From: Mucilaginibacter sp. L294
GTDB taxonomy: Bacteria > Bacteroidota > Bacteroidia > Sphingobacteriales > Sphingobacteriaceae
Length of the DNA: 64,000 nucleotides
Direction of reading: 5' to 3'
NCBI RefSeq assembly: GCF_001636615.1
Contig: NZ_LGEK01000016.1
Span: 1-64,000 of the forward strand
Under the pieces are notes generated by a model. That model saw nothing but the letters and a program-made list of their open reading frames with translations, searched no databases and was not told the DNA's origin. Below, in pieces: positions 17,106 to 28,090 of the stretch; the first letter of the stretch is position 1; each line of letters begins with the position of its first letter. A program made the position numbers and the translations under genes.

Positions 17106-17807
17106 TTAATTATCTTGTTTATATACCTCAATGGTGGAGTTTGCAGCACTGCTTTGCACCAGCACTACAGGTTGGTTGGTGCCATTCCATTTAGGTACGC
17201 TTACACCCATATAAGCGGTGCCATCTGGCCTTGTGCCTTTCCATGCGCCGGGCGATACCAGGTAATAACTTGGGTAGCTGGTGTCATTACCCCGTTGGTC
17301 GCTTACCAACCATGTGCTCAGATCGGTAAAATTCATCATATAGTTGGTATGATCGAGGCCTGCAAAATGTTTGCTTTTAGGGTCTTGGGCATCAGCGGTG
17401 CTATTTAACTGGGCATAAACTGCCTTTGCCTCTGGCACGTCGGAGTTTTTGTAAGTATATGAATCCATACTTAACTTACCCGATCCGTCTTTTGAGAATG
17501 TAAAGGTATATATCTTTTTTCCATCACCATCTGTGTCAAAAGTAAAGCTGTTATCAGCAAGTGTAACGGTTTGTGCCCGCCTTGAAGTTACCGCATCAAC
17601 GGTTGCCTTAACATCATTTCCATCTTTAGTAAAGTATAATATCCTTAAGCTGGGGGTAACACTGGCCTGTAAGGTAATGTACTGGTTTAAAAGATCGCTG
17701 GTGGTAACCGGCGTGTTTGGCTCAATAATGTCATTGTTGCTTTTTTTGCATGATGCCATGATGGTTATCAAGGCAATCATCATCATTAATTTGCTTACGT
17801 TTTTCAT
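17106..17807 (-). CDS. Lipoprotein of unknown function
   Basis: 233 residues. Lipobox ITIMASCKKS (Cys20) after a short signal, then a domain of beta-strand character (TVTLADNSFTFDTDGDGKK, FTFSKDGSGKLSMDSYTY). The C-terminal half carries SYPSYYLVSPGAWKG. Likely an outer-membrane or surface lipoprotein. No family recognised. Confidence 0.7.
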   Translation of the reverse strand: MKNVSKLMMMIALITIMASCKKSNNDIIEPNTPVTTSDLLNQYITLQASVTPSLRILYFTKDGNDVKATVDAVTSRRAQTVTLADNSFTFDTDGDGKKIYTFTFSKDGSGKLSMDSYTYKNSDVPEAKAVYAQLNSTADAQDPKSKHFAGLDHTNYMMNFTDLSTWLVSDQRGNDTSYPSYYLVSPGAWKGTRPDGTAYMGVSVPKWNGTNQPVVLVQSSAANSTIEVYKQDN

Positions 17808-18050
17808 GTTTTAAAGGGTTTATGTTTGATAATAAAAAGCATCATTTTTTGCTTTCGATACCTAAAATAGGTTTAACCGGGAATGCTTTAAAAGGCGATG
17901 AGCGGGGCGGTGGGTACATTGAGCGAACACCCCCGATGAATGATTTAAGATGATCTCAGCATCTGCCAATGCAATACCTTACTTACTCCCGCTTTTGTCT
18001 TTCCGACTATTTCCCTATCTTCACCCACTCGAAAAACTCATACTTAAATT

Positions 18051-18794
18051 ATGAAATTACTGGAAGGAAAAACCGCGCTTATTACAGGTGCATCAAAAGG
18101 TATAGGCCGCGTTATAGCCGAAAAATTTGCTGAACATGGCGCCAATGTTGCCTTTACATATTTATCATCTGTTGAAAAAGGCCAGGCGCTTGAGCAGGAA
18201 CTGCAAAGCTTTGGCACACAGGTAAAAGGTTACCGCAGCGATGCTTCGAAATTTGCCGAAGCCGAAAAACTGATCAATGATATTGTTGCTGATTTTGGCA
18301 CTTTAGATATCGTAGTAAACAACGCCGGTATCACCAAAGATGGCCTGCTGATACGCATGAGCGAGGAACAGTGGGACGAGGTGCTGAACGTAAACCTTAA
18401 ATCGATATTCAATGTTACCAAGGCGGCCTCAAAAGTGATGATGAAAAACCGTCAGGGAGTGTTCATCAACATGAGTTCGGTAGTAGGGATACAAGGTAAT
18501 GCAGGCCAGGCAAACTACGCCGCTTCAAAAGCAGGTATCATTGGTTTCTCAAAATCGGTAGCTAAAGAATTGGGTTCACGTAACATTCGTACCAACGTGG
18601 TAGCCCCGGGCTTTATCCGTACAGAAATGACGGACGTTTTAGATCCTAAAGTGGTCGAAGGATGGGCGGCTGCTATCCCTTTAAAACGTGCCGGCGAAGC
18701 AGCAGATGTAGCTAATACCTGCGTGTTCCTGGCGTCAGACATGGCAGCGTACATCACCGGGCAGGTAATCCCTGTTGATGGTGGCATGTTATAG
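18051..18794 (+). CDS. fabG: 3-oxoacyl-[acyl-carrier-protein] reductase
   Basis: 247 residues, the standard FabG size. NADPH-dependent reduction of 3-ketoacyl-ACP in fatty acid elongation. Rossmann glycine motif TGASKGIG at 12-19, NNAG at 90-93, catalytic Ser143 in NMSSVVG, Tyr156 and Lys160 in YAASK, and the C-terminal GQVIPVDGGML. Stands alone, away from other fab genes, and followed by a REP-like repeat and a terminator. SDR relatives with other substrates are possible, but the sequence is very FabG-like. Confidence 0.92.
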   Translation: MKLLEGKTALITGASKGIGRVIAEKFAEHGANVAFTYLSSVEKGQALEQELQSFGTQVKGYRSDASKFAEAEKLINDIVADFGTLDIVVNNAGITKDGLLIRMSEEQWDEVLNVNLKSIFNVTKAASKVMMKNRQGVFINMSSVVGIQGNAGQANYAASKAGIIGFSKSVAKELGSRNIRTNVVAPGFIRTEMTDVLDPKVVEGWAAAIPLKRAGEAADVANTCVFLASDMAAYITGQVIPVDGGML

Positions 18795-18816
18795 TAAACC
18801 CCTTGTCCTTGTCATC

Positions 18817-18886
18817 CTGAGCGATAGCGAAGGATCTATCGACATGCATACCGCGAATAGATGCTTCACAATGTTCAGCATGACAA
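18817..18886 (-). repeat. REP-like element, family B copy 2
   Basis: Starts GTCATCCTGAGCGATAGCGA and ends AATGTTCAGCATGACAA. Its reverse complement matches 10757-10833. The ends are imperfect inverted repeats of each other. Confidence 0.85.
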
Positions 18887-18895
18887 TTTTATATT

Positions 18896-18924
18896 AAAAG
18901 CAAGCTCATGGCTTGCTTTTTTGT
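18896..18924 (+). terminator. Terminator downstream of fabG
   Basis: AAAAGCAAGC pairs with GCTTGCTTTT across a short TCATG loop, followed by a T-run. Confidence 0.9.
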
Positions 18925-18950
18925 TTATATTGGGTTGATAAACCTATCCA

Positions 18951-19640
18951 ATGAAAAGGACATGCCTATTACTTCTTTTTGCGCTTGTTTTCCCTTGCTT
19001 GTCATTCGGGCAAAGTAAAAGAAAATACAAAATGCCGGTTATGCCTACAAAAAAGCAACTGGCCCTGGCTGAAAAGCACTACCAATGCTTTTATCAAAAT
19101 AAATATAATGCTGAGCAGCGCCGCTCTATATTTCCATTTAACAATGCGGTTGAAATTCAGATAATTTCATTTAAACCATCCTACCCAATGAATAACGATA
19201 TTAAGGAAGTAGATGGTAAATTGATTGAAATAGATAGGTCCGACCCGGATACAGTGCCTGTATTTACAGCAATAAGTAAAGACAGATACTTAATAAACTA
19301 TCGTAAAGTAATAAACAAGAAGACGCTTAGTGCCGCAGGAATTGATTCGTTGACAGACATATTATATAATTATAGTTATACACCTATAACGGATAAAGAT
19401 TTTATTGAAATTGGGGATCCGGGTTGTAGCTGCTATGAACCAACAAAAGCAATTTTATTTATAGATGGCAATCATCACGTAACACAGTTCATGAGAACGT
19501 GCTTTAAATGCCAAAAACATTTTTGGAGTTCATCAAAGGTTAATGAAATTGAATATTGTACCGGTAAATACGCAATGTTAGAAAGCTTCTTTTTCAGGCA
19601 AGGCGTTATACGCGATCCCGAAATTTTTGGGGAAGAGTAG
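18951..19640 (+). CDS. Secreted protein with a cysteine cluster, unknown function
   Basis: 229 residues. Signal peptide MKRTCLLLLFALVFPCLSFG. The C-terminal half holds six cysteines: GDPGCSCYE, MRTCFKCQKHFW and EYCTGKY, suggesting disulfides or a bound metal in the periplasm. No family recognised. No same-strand neighbour close enough to suggest an operon. Confidence 0.65.
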   Translation: MKRTCLLLLFALVFPCLSFGQSKRKYKMPVMPTKKQLALAEKHYQCFYQNKYNAEQRRSIFPFNNAVEIQIISFKPSYPMNNDIKEVDGKLIEIDRSDPDTVPVFTAISKDRYLINYRKVINKKTLSAAGIDSLTDILYNYSYTPITDKDFIEIGDPGCSCYEPTKAILFIDGNHHVTQFMRTCFKCQKHFWSSSKVNEIEYCTGKYAMLESFFFRQGVIRDPEIFGEE

Positions 19641-19773
19641 TGAGCAAGTCCATTCCCCAAATCCTGATATGACCGCCCAGTCAAGAAAGTCAAAACATAG
19701 TGCTGGAATATTAATGGTGACACTATTTTGTCACTTTCTTTTTCTCATATAGTTGATTATCAGGAGTTAATGT

Positions 19774-19809
19774 GTGTTCACGGTCTGCCTGTGGTGTGAA
19801 CGTGAACAC
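19774..19809. repeat. GTGTTCAC/GTGAACAC palindrome, copy 2
   Basis: GTGTTCACGG at 19774-19783 faces GTGAACGTGAACAC at 19796-19809. Same arms as 1589-1614 with a different centre. The rest of the 19641-19939 gap shows nothing else. Confidence 0.6.
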
Positions 19810-19939
19810 CTGTTGCCGCAATTGGTTAGCAATCGGCACTATAATGTAAAATATTTAATTAACCCCATTCCACAATAATTTCGCATTTTGCGGGTATGGA
19901 CTGTATGGTCATCACACACAATTTACCAAACAAAAGTTA

Positions 19940-22012
19940 ATGTCATTAACCTGGGGATCGGTTTCGGGATGGTGGCTGCCTGCCTGCCTGGTTTTGGGCC
20001 TGCTGTACGCATGGCTCATGTACCGCCAACCGGTGCAACTGGTAAAAAGCATACGTTATACACTGTTTGCTTTGCGGGCAGTGGTGGTAAGCTTTTTGGC
20101 CCTGTTACTGGTATCGCCCCTGGTACGTTCAACAAGCTACCAGCCCCAAAAACCGCTGGTATTGATAGCCCAGGATAATTCTGAATCCATAAAGTTATTT
20201 TCGAAATCAAAAGATATAGGTACTTCGGTTAATGGATTAGCCAGGCTTAAAGTAGAACTTGGAGACGATTATGAAGTACACGAGTTTACCTTCGATAGGG
20301 GTTTGTACGATGGCTTAACACGCACGTTCGATGGTAAACAAACCGATATATCCAACGCCCTGCACCGGTTGAACGAACGTTTTGTGAACCGAAATATCGG
20401 TGCACTGGTGCTGGCAACCGACGGATTGTACAACCTGGGTACCGATCCGCAATACGAAGCCCGCAACATTAAAACCAATATTTACACCATTGCCCTGGGC
20501 GATACCGTCCCCCGGCGTGACCTGCTGCTGAGCAACGTGAATTACAATAAAACCGCTTTCCTGGGGAACGATTTTGAGGTAGAGATACTGGCAGAAGCCT
20601 ACCAAAGCACGGGCGAGAACATGCACCTAACCATTACTGAAGATGGCCGGCAGGTAAATGCCCAAAATATCAGCATCACATCGGCAGTGTTTAAAAAAGT
20701 TATCCCGGTTAAGCTCAATGCCGATAAAAAGGGCATCCGCAGGTTTACCATCAGCCTGGCACCGGTAAAAAATGAGCTATCGGTACAAAACAACACCGAA
20801 ACTATTTACATAGATGTGCTTGATGCCCGGCAAAAGGTATTGCTGTTGTATGATGGCCCGCACCCCGATCTCAGCGTGCTCAAACAAGCCATAGAGAGCA
20901 ACAAAAACTTTGAGGTAAAAACCAGCCTGGTAAGCGATGTGGCTTCCCAGAAAATGGCCGATTACAGCCTGGCTATTCTTTACCAGTTATCGGCAACAAG
21001 CTATAGCAAACTGCAAAACCTGCTGCAAAGCAAAACCCCGTTATGGCATATCGCCGGTACGCAAGCCGATCTTCAGGCCTTTAACAACGCGCAAAAAGCA
21101 GTGAAGATAAACGCCGGCAGGCAGGAGGTGCAGGAAGCATTTGCGCAGCCGGTTAGTACATTTTCGGCTTTTACCTTAACAGACTCCACCCGCGATAAAA
21201 TAAGCAAGCTGCCGCCGTTGGTATCGCCGTTTGGCAATTACGAGGCCTCGGGCACGGCATCTGTATTGTTCAGGCAAAAAATAGGCAATGTAGAAACCAG
21301 CTACCCGCTGCTGGCCTTTAATGACGAAGGCGGCCGCAAAACCGCAGCCCTTACCGGCGAAGGTTTATGGCGCTGGCAACTGGCTGAGTACCGCGAGTTT
21401 GGCAACCACCACGCGGTAGAAGAACTGCTAAGCCAAACTGTACAATACCTTACCGCCAATGCCAACCGCCAGCGTTTTAGGGTTTACACCGCTAAAAACG
21501 TTTTTGACGAAGGCGAGAACGTATTGCTGAATGCCGAACTGTATAACGACGCGCTGGAACTGATCAACACACCCGATGTAAAGATCAATCTGAAGAGCCA
21601 GTCGGGTAAAAATTATAGTTTTCTGTTCACCCGCGCGGGGCAAAGTTACCAGTTAAACGCGGGTGCATTGCCAATGGGCGAATACACCTACCAGGCTACG
21701 GCGGCAATCGGCAAACAAACCTTTACAGCAAACGGACAAATAACCATTAAGCAACTAAACCTGGAAACCCGCCAAAGTACAGCTAACCATGGCTTGTTGC
21801 GAAATATTGCTGCGCAGTCGGGCGGGCAAATGCTGCTGCCGTCGCAAATCAGTAAGCTTGCCGATCTGATCCGCAAGAATGAAAATATCAAAACCGTTGT
21901 TTATGAAGATAAGCGCTACAGCGACCTGGTTGATGCGAAATGGGTATTTGTGCTGATATTGCTGCTGCTTAGCGCCGAATGGTTTTTAAGGAAACGCGAA
22001 GGAGAGATTTAA
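19940..22012 (+). CDS. VWA-like membrane protein
   Basis: 690 residues. Two or three N-terminal helices (about 10-27 and 40-62), a von Willebrand A-like domain starting with the MIDAS-type DNSES (Asp79, Ser81, Ser83) and continuing to LVLATDGLYNLG. A middle part follows with DARQKVLLLYDGPHPDLSVLKQ, like the glutamine-amidotransferase-like fold found with VWA in Bacteroidota. One helix near the C-terminus (WVFVLILLLLSAEWFL) ends in a basic tail. Domain order fits the BatA/uncharacterised VWA membrane families, but no MoxR ATPase or Bat operon is nearby. Probably a periplasm-facing protein; role unknown. Confidence 0.75.
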   Translation: MSLTWGSVSGWWLPACLVLGLLYAWLMYRQPVQLVKSIRYTLFALRAVVVSFLALLLVSPLVRSTSYQPQKPLVLIAQDNSESIKLFSKSKDIGTSVNGLARLKVELGDDYEVHEFTFDRGLYDGLTRTFDGKQTDISNALHRLNERFVNRNIGALVLATDGLYNLGTDPQYEARNIKTNIYTIALGDTVPRRDLLLSNVNYNKTAFLGNDFEVEILAEAYQSTGENMHLTITEDGRQVNAQNISITSAVFKKVIPVKLNADKKGIRRFTISLAPVKNELSVQNNTETIYIDVLDARQKVLLLYDGPHPDLSVLKQAIESNKNFEVKTSLVSDVASQKMADYSLAILYQLSATSYSKLQNLLQSKTPLWHIAGTQADLQAFNNAQKAVKINAGRQEVQEAFAQPVSTFSAFTLTDSTRDKISKLPPLVSPFGNYEASGTASVLFRQKIGNVETSYPLLAFNDEGGRKTAALTGEGLWRWQLAEYREFGNHHAVEELLSQTVQYLTANANRQRFRVYTAKNVFDEGENVLLNAELYNDALELINTPDVKINLKSQSGKNYSFLFTRAGQSYQLNAGALPMGEYTYQATAAIGKQTFTANGQITIKQLNLETRQSTANHGLLRNIAAQSGGQMLLPSQISKLADLIRKNENIKTVVYEDKRYSDLVDAKWVFVLILLLLSAEWFLRKREGEI

Positions 22013-22017
22013 CCCTC

Positions 22018-22148
22018 GCTGTCATTTCGAACGAGCAGAGAGGGTGGTGCGGAAGAGCGAGGAGAAATCTTCTACGCCACGCATCAGATAAGGAAGTCGA
22101 AAAGTCACTTGAACAAGATTTCTGCTCACTATCGTTCTTTCGAAACGA
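22018..22148. repeat. REP-like inverted element, family C
   Basis: Left end CTGTCATTTCGAACGAG with GAGGAGAAATCTT; right end AAGATTTCTGCTCACTATCG with CTTTCGAAACGACA. These pair as imperfect arms about 45 bases long. The element fills the spacer between the VWA and EEP genes, so the apparent extension of the next gene's frame into it is not coding. Confidence 0.75.
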
Positions 22149-22185
22149 CACAGTTTATTATACTTGCATATCAACATCATCTGCC

Positions 22186-23034
22186 ATGAAAATCAAACTA
22201 ACACTCATCCTGCTGCTGTTTACCGCGACAGCTACATTCACAAAAGCCCAGCAATTTAACATCGGCACCTATAACCTGCGCTACTCCAACCAGGGCGACT
22301 CTACCGCCGGCAATGGCTGGGGGCAGCGCTTGCCATGGGTGGCAAAACTCATCCAGTTTCAGGACCTGGACATCTTCGGAACCCAGGAAGGCAAATACAA
22401 TCAACTAACCGGTTTAACCGACAGCCTGCCCGGTTACAAATGGGTTGGTGCCGGCCGCGATGACGGTAAACAGAGCGGCGAGCACTCCGCTATATTTTAT
22501 AAGGCAGGAAGGTTTAAGTTGGTCAAAACGGATAATTTCTGGCTGTCGACCATTACCGATAAGCCTAACAAAGGCTGGGATGCCGCCTTACCACGTATCT
22601 GCACCTGGGCACAGTTCAGAGAGCTTAAAACAGGTTTTACCTTTTACTTCTTTAACCTCCATATGGATCATATCGGCGTTGTTGCCCGCCACGAGAGCGC
22701 TAAACTTGTTCTTCAAAAAATAAAGCAAATGGCAGGCGCTATGCCAACCATCCTCACCGGCGATTTTAATGTAGACCAAACATCAGATAGTTACGCGGTT
22801 ATTAATAACTCGGGTTTGCTAAAGGATAGTTACGTGCTGTCTCCTATAAAACTGGCACCGAGTAATACCTTTAACGAGTTTAATGCCAATACAGACGGCG
22901 ATAAACGCATCGACCATATTTTTGTAACCAAACAATTTAAGGTAAAACGCTACGGTATTTTAACCAATACCTACCACGGCCGCACCCCGTCAGATCATTA
23001 CCCGGTGGTGGCTGTGATGGAAGTGTTGAAGTAA
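22186..23034 (+). CDS. Secreted endonuclease/exonuclease/phosphatase (EEP) family protein
   Basis: 282 residues from ATG 22186, chosen because a clean signal peptide (MKIKLTLILLLFTATATFTKAQ) starts there and everything upstream in frame is REP-like repeat. EEP fold motifs in order: IGTYNLRYSN, GTQEGKYNQ (metal Glu), HMDHIGVVAR, LTGDFNVDQT and RIDHIF...SDHYPVVA. Secreted members cleave phosphodiesters in nucleic acids, phospholipids or inositol phosphates. The actual substrate is not evident. Confidence 0.88.
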   Translation: MKIKLTLILLLFTATATFTKAQQFNIGTYNLRYSNQGDSTAGNGWGQRLPWVAKLIQFQDLDIFGTQEGKYNQLTGLTDSLPGYKWVGAGRDDGKQSGEHSAIFYKAGRFKLVKTDNFWLSTITDKPNKGWDAALPRICTWAQFRELKTGFTFYFFNLHMDHIGVVARHESAKLVLQKIKQMAGAMPTILTGDFNVDQTSDSYAVINNSGLLKDSYVLSPIKLAPSNTFNEFNANTDGDKRIDHIFVTKQFKVKRYGILTNTYHGRTPSDHYPVVAVMEVLK

Positions 23035-23046
23035 TAACGAACACCA

Positions 23047-23111
23047 AATATCGAACGTTGAATAATGAAATGTTTTTCGGCGTTCGATATTGAAATTCAT
23101 TATTCGATATT
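23047..23111. repeat. Nested inverted repeat with TATCGAACG arms
   Basis: AATATCGAACG (23047-23057) pairs with CGTTCGATATT (23081-23091), and GAATAATGAA (23060-23069) pairs with TTCATTATTC (23096-23105). The two pairings interleave. Located just before the ligA promoter. Confidence 0.75.
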
Positions 23112-23122
23112 ATCATAGCTAA

Positions 23123-25162
<2,040 letters not shown>

Positions 25163-25168
25163 TATAAA

Positions 25169-26101
25169 ATGAATAAACTTGCTCAGATTTTAGCGATAGC
25201 TTTTGTTGGTTTAATTGCAGGATGCAAATTTAAAGATCCTACAGTCCCCGGGCATTCGGAGAAACCGTTCCTGTCGTTTAAAAGTATTGAAGGTATTTCT
25301 TACACTGAGGTTCGCCGCCAGCAAAATGGATTATCTTTTAATGAGTACGGTTATTATTTACCGCCCGAATGGAAACTTCGTTTTGTATCGGCAGATTCAA
25401 TTGCCCTTTATAGTCCGGTAAAAAAACAATTTTTAAATTTCCCGCTGAGTTGTGGCATCGATTCTGTTTTTAATACAAACAGAACATTTTTACGGATGAA
25501 GCACATGAGTAAAGACAGCCTTATCTTCGAGCTTATTGAGGCGGAGAACGATTCGTTAGATATGAAAGGCACAAAGGTTTACATGCTGTTCTACGCTGAT
25601 AATTACATCAAAAATGTATTGCACACTGATGCCGCTACCGCACAACGCAGTAACCGGAAAGATAGCTTGTTTGTTAAGGACCTAATAAAAAGATCCGATT
25701 CATCTCTAACCAATGCCTTTGCAGCGGTAAACCCTGTTCAGCTAACAAGTACCAAATCGTCAATCACGGTAGAAAAGAAAGTGACGGTTCCTGACTTTCT
25801 TTTTAATAATTATAACACATCTGATGATTATATGAACCCTACTTATTACATCACTATTAATAAAGCTTACAGCGATTTTAGTTATTCGTTTTCGGCATAT
25901 GTAGATAAGAAAGGCCAATTGTTTTTTGACAAACCTTTACTACCCTTAAGTGACGGAAACTACAAAGATCGATATGTGCATTTTTCTAAAGCTATTATAA
26001 ACACCTATCTTAAATTGTACGTAAAAGTTAGGCCGGGGCAAACGCTTGGCATGCCTCACGCAAGTTCGATCAATTTACACGTGCATGGAAAAAAATCATA
26101 A
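25169..26101 (+). CDS. Lipoprotein of unknown function
   Basis: 310 residues. Signal with lipobox GLIAGCKF (Cys19). The rest is a mixed domain with many Ser/Asp/Tyr and no recognised motif; the C-terminal third looks beta-rich (YYITINKAYSDFSYSFSAYV). Starts six bases after ligA's stop, so it is read from the same message, though a link to ligation is not implied. Confidence 0.7.
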   Translation: MNKLAQILAIAFVGLIAGCKFKDPTVPGHSEKPFLSFKSIEGISYTEVRRQQNGLSFNEYGYYLPPEWKLRFVSADSIALYSPVKKQFLNFPLSCGIDSVFNTNRTFLRMKHMSKDSLIFELIEAENDSLDMKGTKVYMLFYADNYIKNVLHTDAATAQRSNRKDSLFVKDLIKRSDSSLTNAFAAVNPVQLTSTKSSITVEKKVTVPDFLFNNYNTSDDYMNPTYYITINKAYSDFSYSFSAYVDKKGQLFFDKPLLPLSDGNYKDRYVHFSKAIINTYLKLYVKVRPGQTLGMPHASSINLHVHGKKS

Positions 26102-26113
26102 ATATTTTATTAA

Positions 26114-27103
26114 ATGACTACAATACAATGGGGCATCATCGGCTGCGGCAACGTAACCGAAAAAAAAAGTGGACAAGCTTACAACAAAATAGCCGATAGC
26201 AAACTGGTTGCCGTAATGCGCCGCGATGCCGAAAAGGCTGCTGATTACGCCCAACGCCACCACGTTGATAAATGGTACAGCGATGCCGAAGACCTGATGA
26301 ACGACCCACAGGTAAACGCGGTATCTATAGCTACACCACCGGCATCTCATTTGGAGTATGCCTTAAGGGCCATCAAAAAAGGCCTTAACATTTACGTAGA
26401 GAAACCCGTTACCCGCAACGCGCAGGAAGCGGAGGCAATGGCCGATGCCGTAAGGGAGAGCGGCGCAAAGCTTACCGTGGCCCATTACCGCCGTGGGCTG
26501 CCCATGTTTTTGCACGTGAAAAATTTAATTGACAGCGGTGCCGTTGGCGACATCCGTACGGTGCAGATACGGATGTGGAAATATCAGAACCCCAACCCGG
26601 ATGCTAATGTTAACAACTGGAGGTTACAGCCCGAGTTTTCTGGTGGCGGCTATTTTCATGACCTGGCACCTCACCAGCTCGACCTGATGCTGTTTTACTT
26701 TGGCCAACCTGCGGCATACAGCGGCTATAGCCTTAACCAGGGTGGGTTTAGCCCGGCTGATGACCATGTTTGCGGGCAGATAGTATTTAAGAATAAAGTA
26801 GTGGTAAACGGCTCGTGGTGTTTTAATGTTGCCCCAAGCGAGGCAGTGGATAGCTGCGAGATCATCGGTACAAAAGGTAAAATAAGCTTCCCGTTCTTTG
26901 GTACGTTTGTTACTTTAAAGAATGAAGAAGGCGAGGAAACCGTAAACTTTACCCATCCCGAGCATATCCAGCAGCCCATGATCACCAAAATAGTATCCTA
27001 TTTTAAAGGCGAGGGGCCAAACCCATGTACCATTGATGAAGCAGTGATTTTGATGAAAGTAATGGACTCATTTACAATATCTCAAAAAATAAAATTATCT
27101 TAG
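26114..27103 (+). CDS. Gfo/Idh/MocA-family oxidoreductase
   Basis: 329 residues. N-terminal NAD(P)-binding Rossmann fold with GIIGCGNVTEKKSG (7-20), the EKP signature at 96-98 (YVEKPVT), and a C-terminal alpha/beta domain with FSGGGYFHDLAPHQLDLM holding a likely catalytic His-Asp pair. Family members oxidise or reduce sugars, inositols or their derivatives in the cytosol. Substrate unknown. Lies 12 bases after the lipoprotein gene. Confidence 0.9.
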   Translation: MTTIQWGIIGCGNVTEKKSGQAYNKIADSKLVAVMRRDAEKAADYAQRHHVDKWYSDAEDLMNDPQVNAVSIATPPASHLEYALRAIKKGLNIYVEKPVTRNAQEAEAMADAVRESGAKLTVAHYRRGLPMFLHVKNLIDSGAVGDIRTVQIRMWKYQNPNPDANVNNWRLQPEFSGGGYFHDLAPHQLDLMLFYFGQPAAYSGYSLNQGGFSPADDHVCGQIVFKNKVVVNGSWCFNVAPSEAVDSCEIIGTKGKISFPFFGTFVTLKNEEGEETVNFTHPEHIQQPMITKIVSYFKGEGPNPCTIDEAVILMKVMDSFTISQKIKLS

Positions 27104-27117
27104 CATCAGCTAATAAC

Positions 27118-27630
27118 ATGAAAAAGATAATCCGCACTGTTTTATTATTGACACTGCTTATAAGCCTGAAGGCATCTGCGCAAAATTATGAAGCGCCAAA
27201 GGATTATCATTTTAAAAAACACGAAGATTATATTAAATACGAAGCCGACGTTATCAAAACTGCCGATTGGCTGATGCGTACCCCCTGGGATGCCGAACCC
27301 GTAAAAACAGAAGCCGCAACACAGTTTATTTTACAATGGGCACAGGGTACGCCCGATGTGGTTATTGAACTGAAACAATCCGTTATGGATATTTCAGATA
27401 CCAACCCGCAATTGGGTTTTATCTACATGTCGCAATTTTGTAAATACGCTATACAACATAAAGCAGGTTTTGATAAAATACCGGCTAACCTGGCAGCGCT
27501 AAAGGCGGTTATTGAAAAATATAATATGGAGCCTACCCACAAACGTGATAACGATGTGGAAAAGCTGATAGAAATAGATAAAGACGGTAAGTTGAAGGAT
27601 TGGGTAACTACCGAGTTTACTTTTAACTAA
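27118..27630 (+). CDS. Secreted protein of unknown function
   Basis: 170 residues. Signal peptide MKKIIRTVLLLTLLISLKASAQ, then an all-helical-looking mature part (ADWLMRTPWDAEPVKTEAA, QFCKYAIQHKAGF) with one cysteine. No recognised family. Last gene of the ligA unit, 14 bases after the oxidoreductase, followed by a strong terminator. Confidence 0.7.
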   Translation: MKKIIRTVLLLTLLISLKASAQNYEAPKDYHFKKHEDYIKYEADVIKTADWLMRTPWDAEPVKTEAATQFILQWAQGTPDVVIELKQSVMDISDTNPQLGFIYMSQFCKYAIQHKAGFDKIPANLAALKAVIEKYNMEPTHKRDNDVEKLIEIDKDGKLKDWVTTEFTFN

Positions 27631-27631
27631 T

Positions 27632-27670
27632 AACAAATAAGCCCCACGTTTTACGCGGGGCTTATTTGTT
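27632..27670. terminator. Bidirectional terminator
   Basis: AACAAATAAGCCCC and GGGGCTTATTTGTT pair perfectly around ACGTTTTACGC (with a further CG/GC extension possible). Sits between convergent genes and has A and T flanks, so it can serve both strands. Confidence 0.94.
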
Positions 27671-27681
27671 ATTCAGCAATA

Positions 27682-27858
27682 TTAATCTTTCTTTTTTGGC
27701 ACTTTGGCGCCTTCTTTACGCGCTTCTGATAAGCCTATAGCAACAGCTTGCTTTTTACTGGTAACTTTTTTGCCGCTACCGCTTTTTAGTTTACCCTCTT
27801 TCATTTCGTGCATGGTTTTCTCAATCTTTTCGCCCGCCTTTTCTGAATATTTTGCCAT
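27682..27858 (-). CDS. Small basic protein, DUF6496-like
   Basis: 58 residues starting MAKYSEKAGEKIEKTMHEMK and continuing with KLKSGSGKK and KQAVAIGLSEARK to a lysine-rich end. ATG at 27856-27858, TAA at 27682-27684. I recognise the KSGSGKKVT...QAxAIGLSEARK pattern as the DUF6496 family, present in many bacteria and often linked with stress or spore-like SASP-type small proteins in annotation; no function is established. High Lys/Arg content (about 20 of 58) suggests nucleic-acid contact. Confidence 0.8.
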   Translation of the reverse strand: MAKYSEKAGEKIEKTMHEMKEGKLKSGSGKKVTSKKQAVAIGLSEARKEGAKVPKKKD

Positions 27859-27941
27859 GGTAGTATATGTTAAGTTTATAACTATTTAATAGCAAACCGT
27901 TTGCCAAAAAAGAGAGGGGCGTAATTCGTCAAAAAATGGTT

Positions 27942-27990
27942 CACGCAAAGACGCTAAGACGCAATTTTATCATTCTTGCGTCTTAGCGTG
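27942..27990. repeat. Inverted repeat with GACGCTAAGACGCAA arms
   Basis: CACGCAAAGACGCTAAGACGCAA (27942-27964) faces TTGCGTCTTAGCGTG (27976-27990) across 11 bases. Together with the region to 28090 this is the spacer before the AI-2E-family gene. Confidence 0.85.
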
Positions 27991-28090
27991 ATATTATTCA
28001 TACATCTCCTGAAATTTTATTGCACATTTACATCAGCCTTTAAAACATATAAAACACTTGTATGTTGAGCAGTTAAAATATTGTAGCCAT

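Noticed and set aside
21979..22185. N-terminal extension of the EEP gene
   Set aside because: Encoded by the REP-like family C repeat; the signal peptide starts at 22186.
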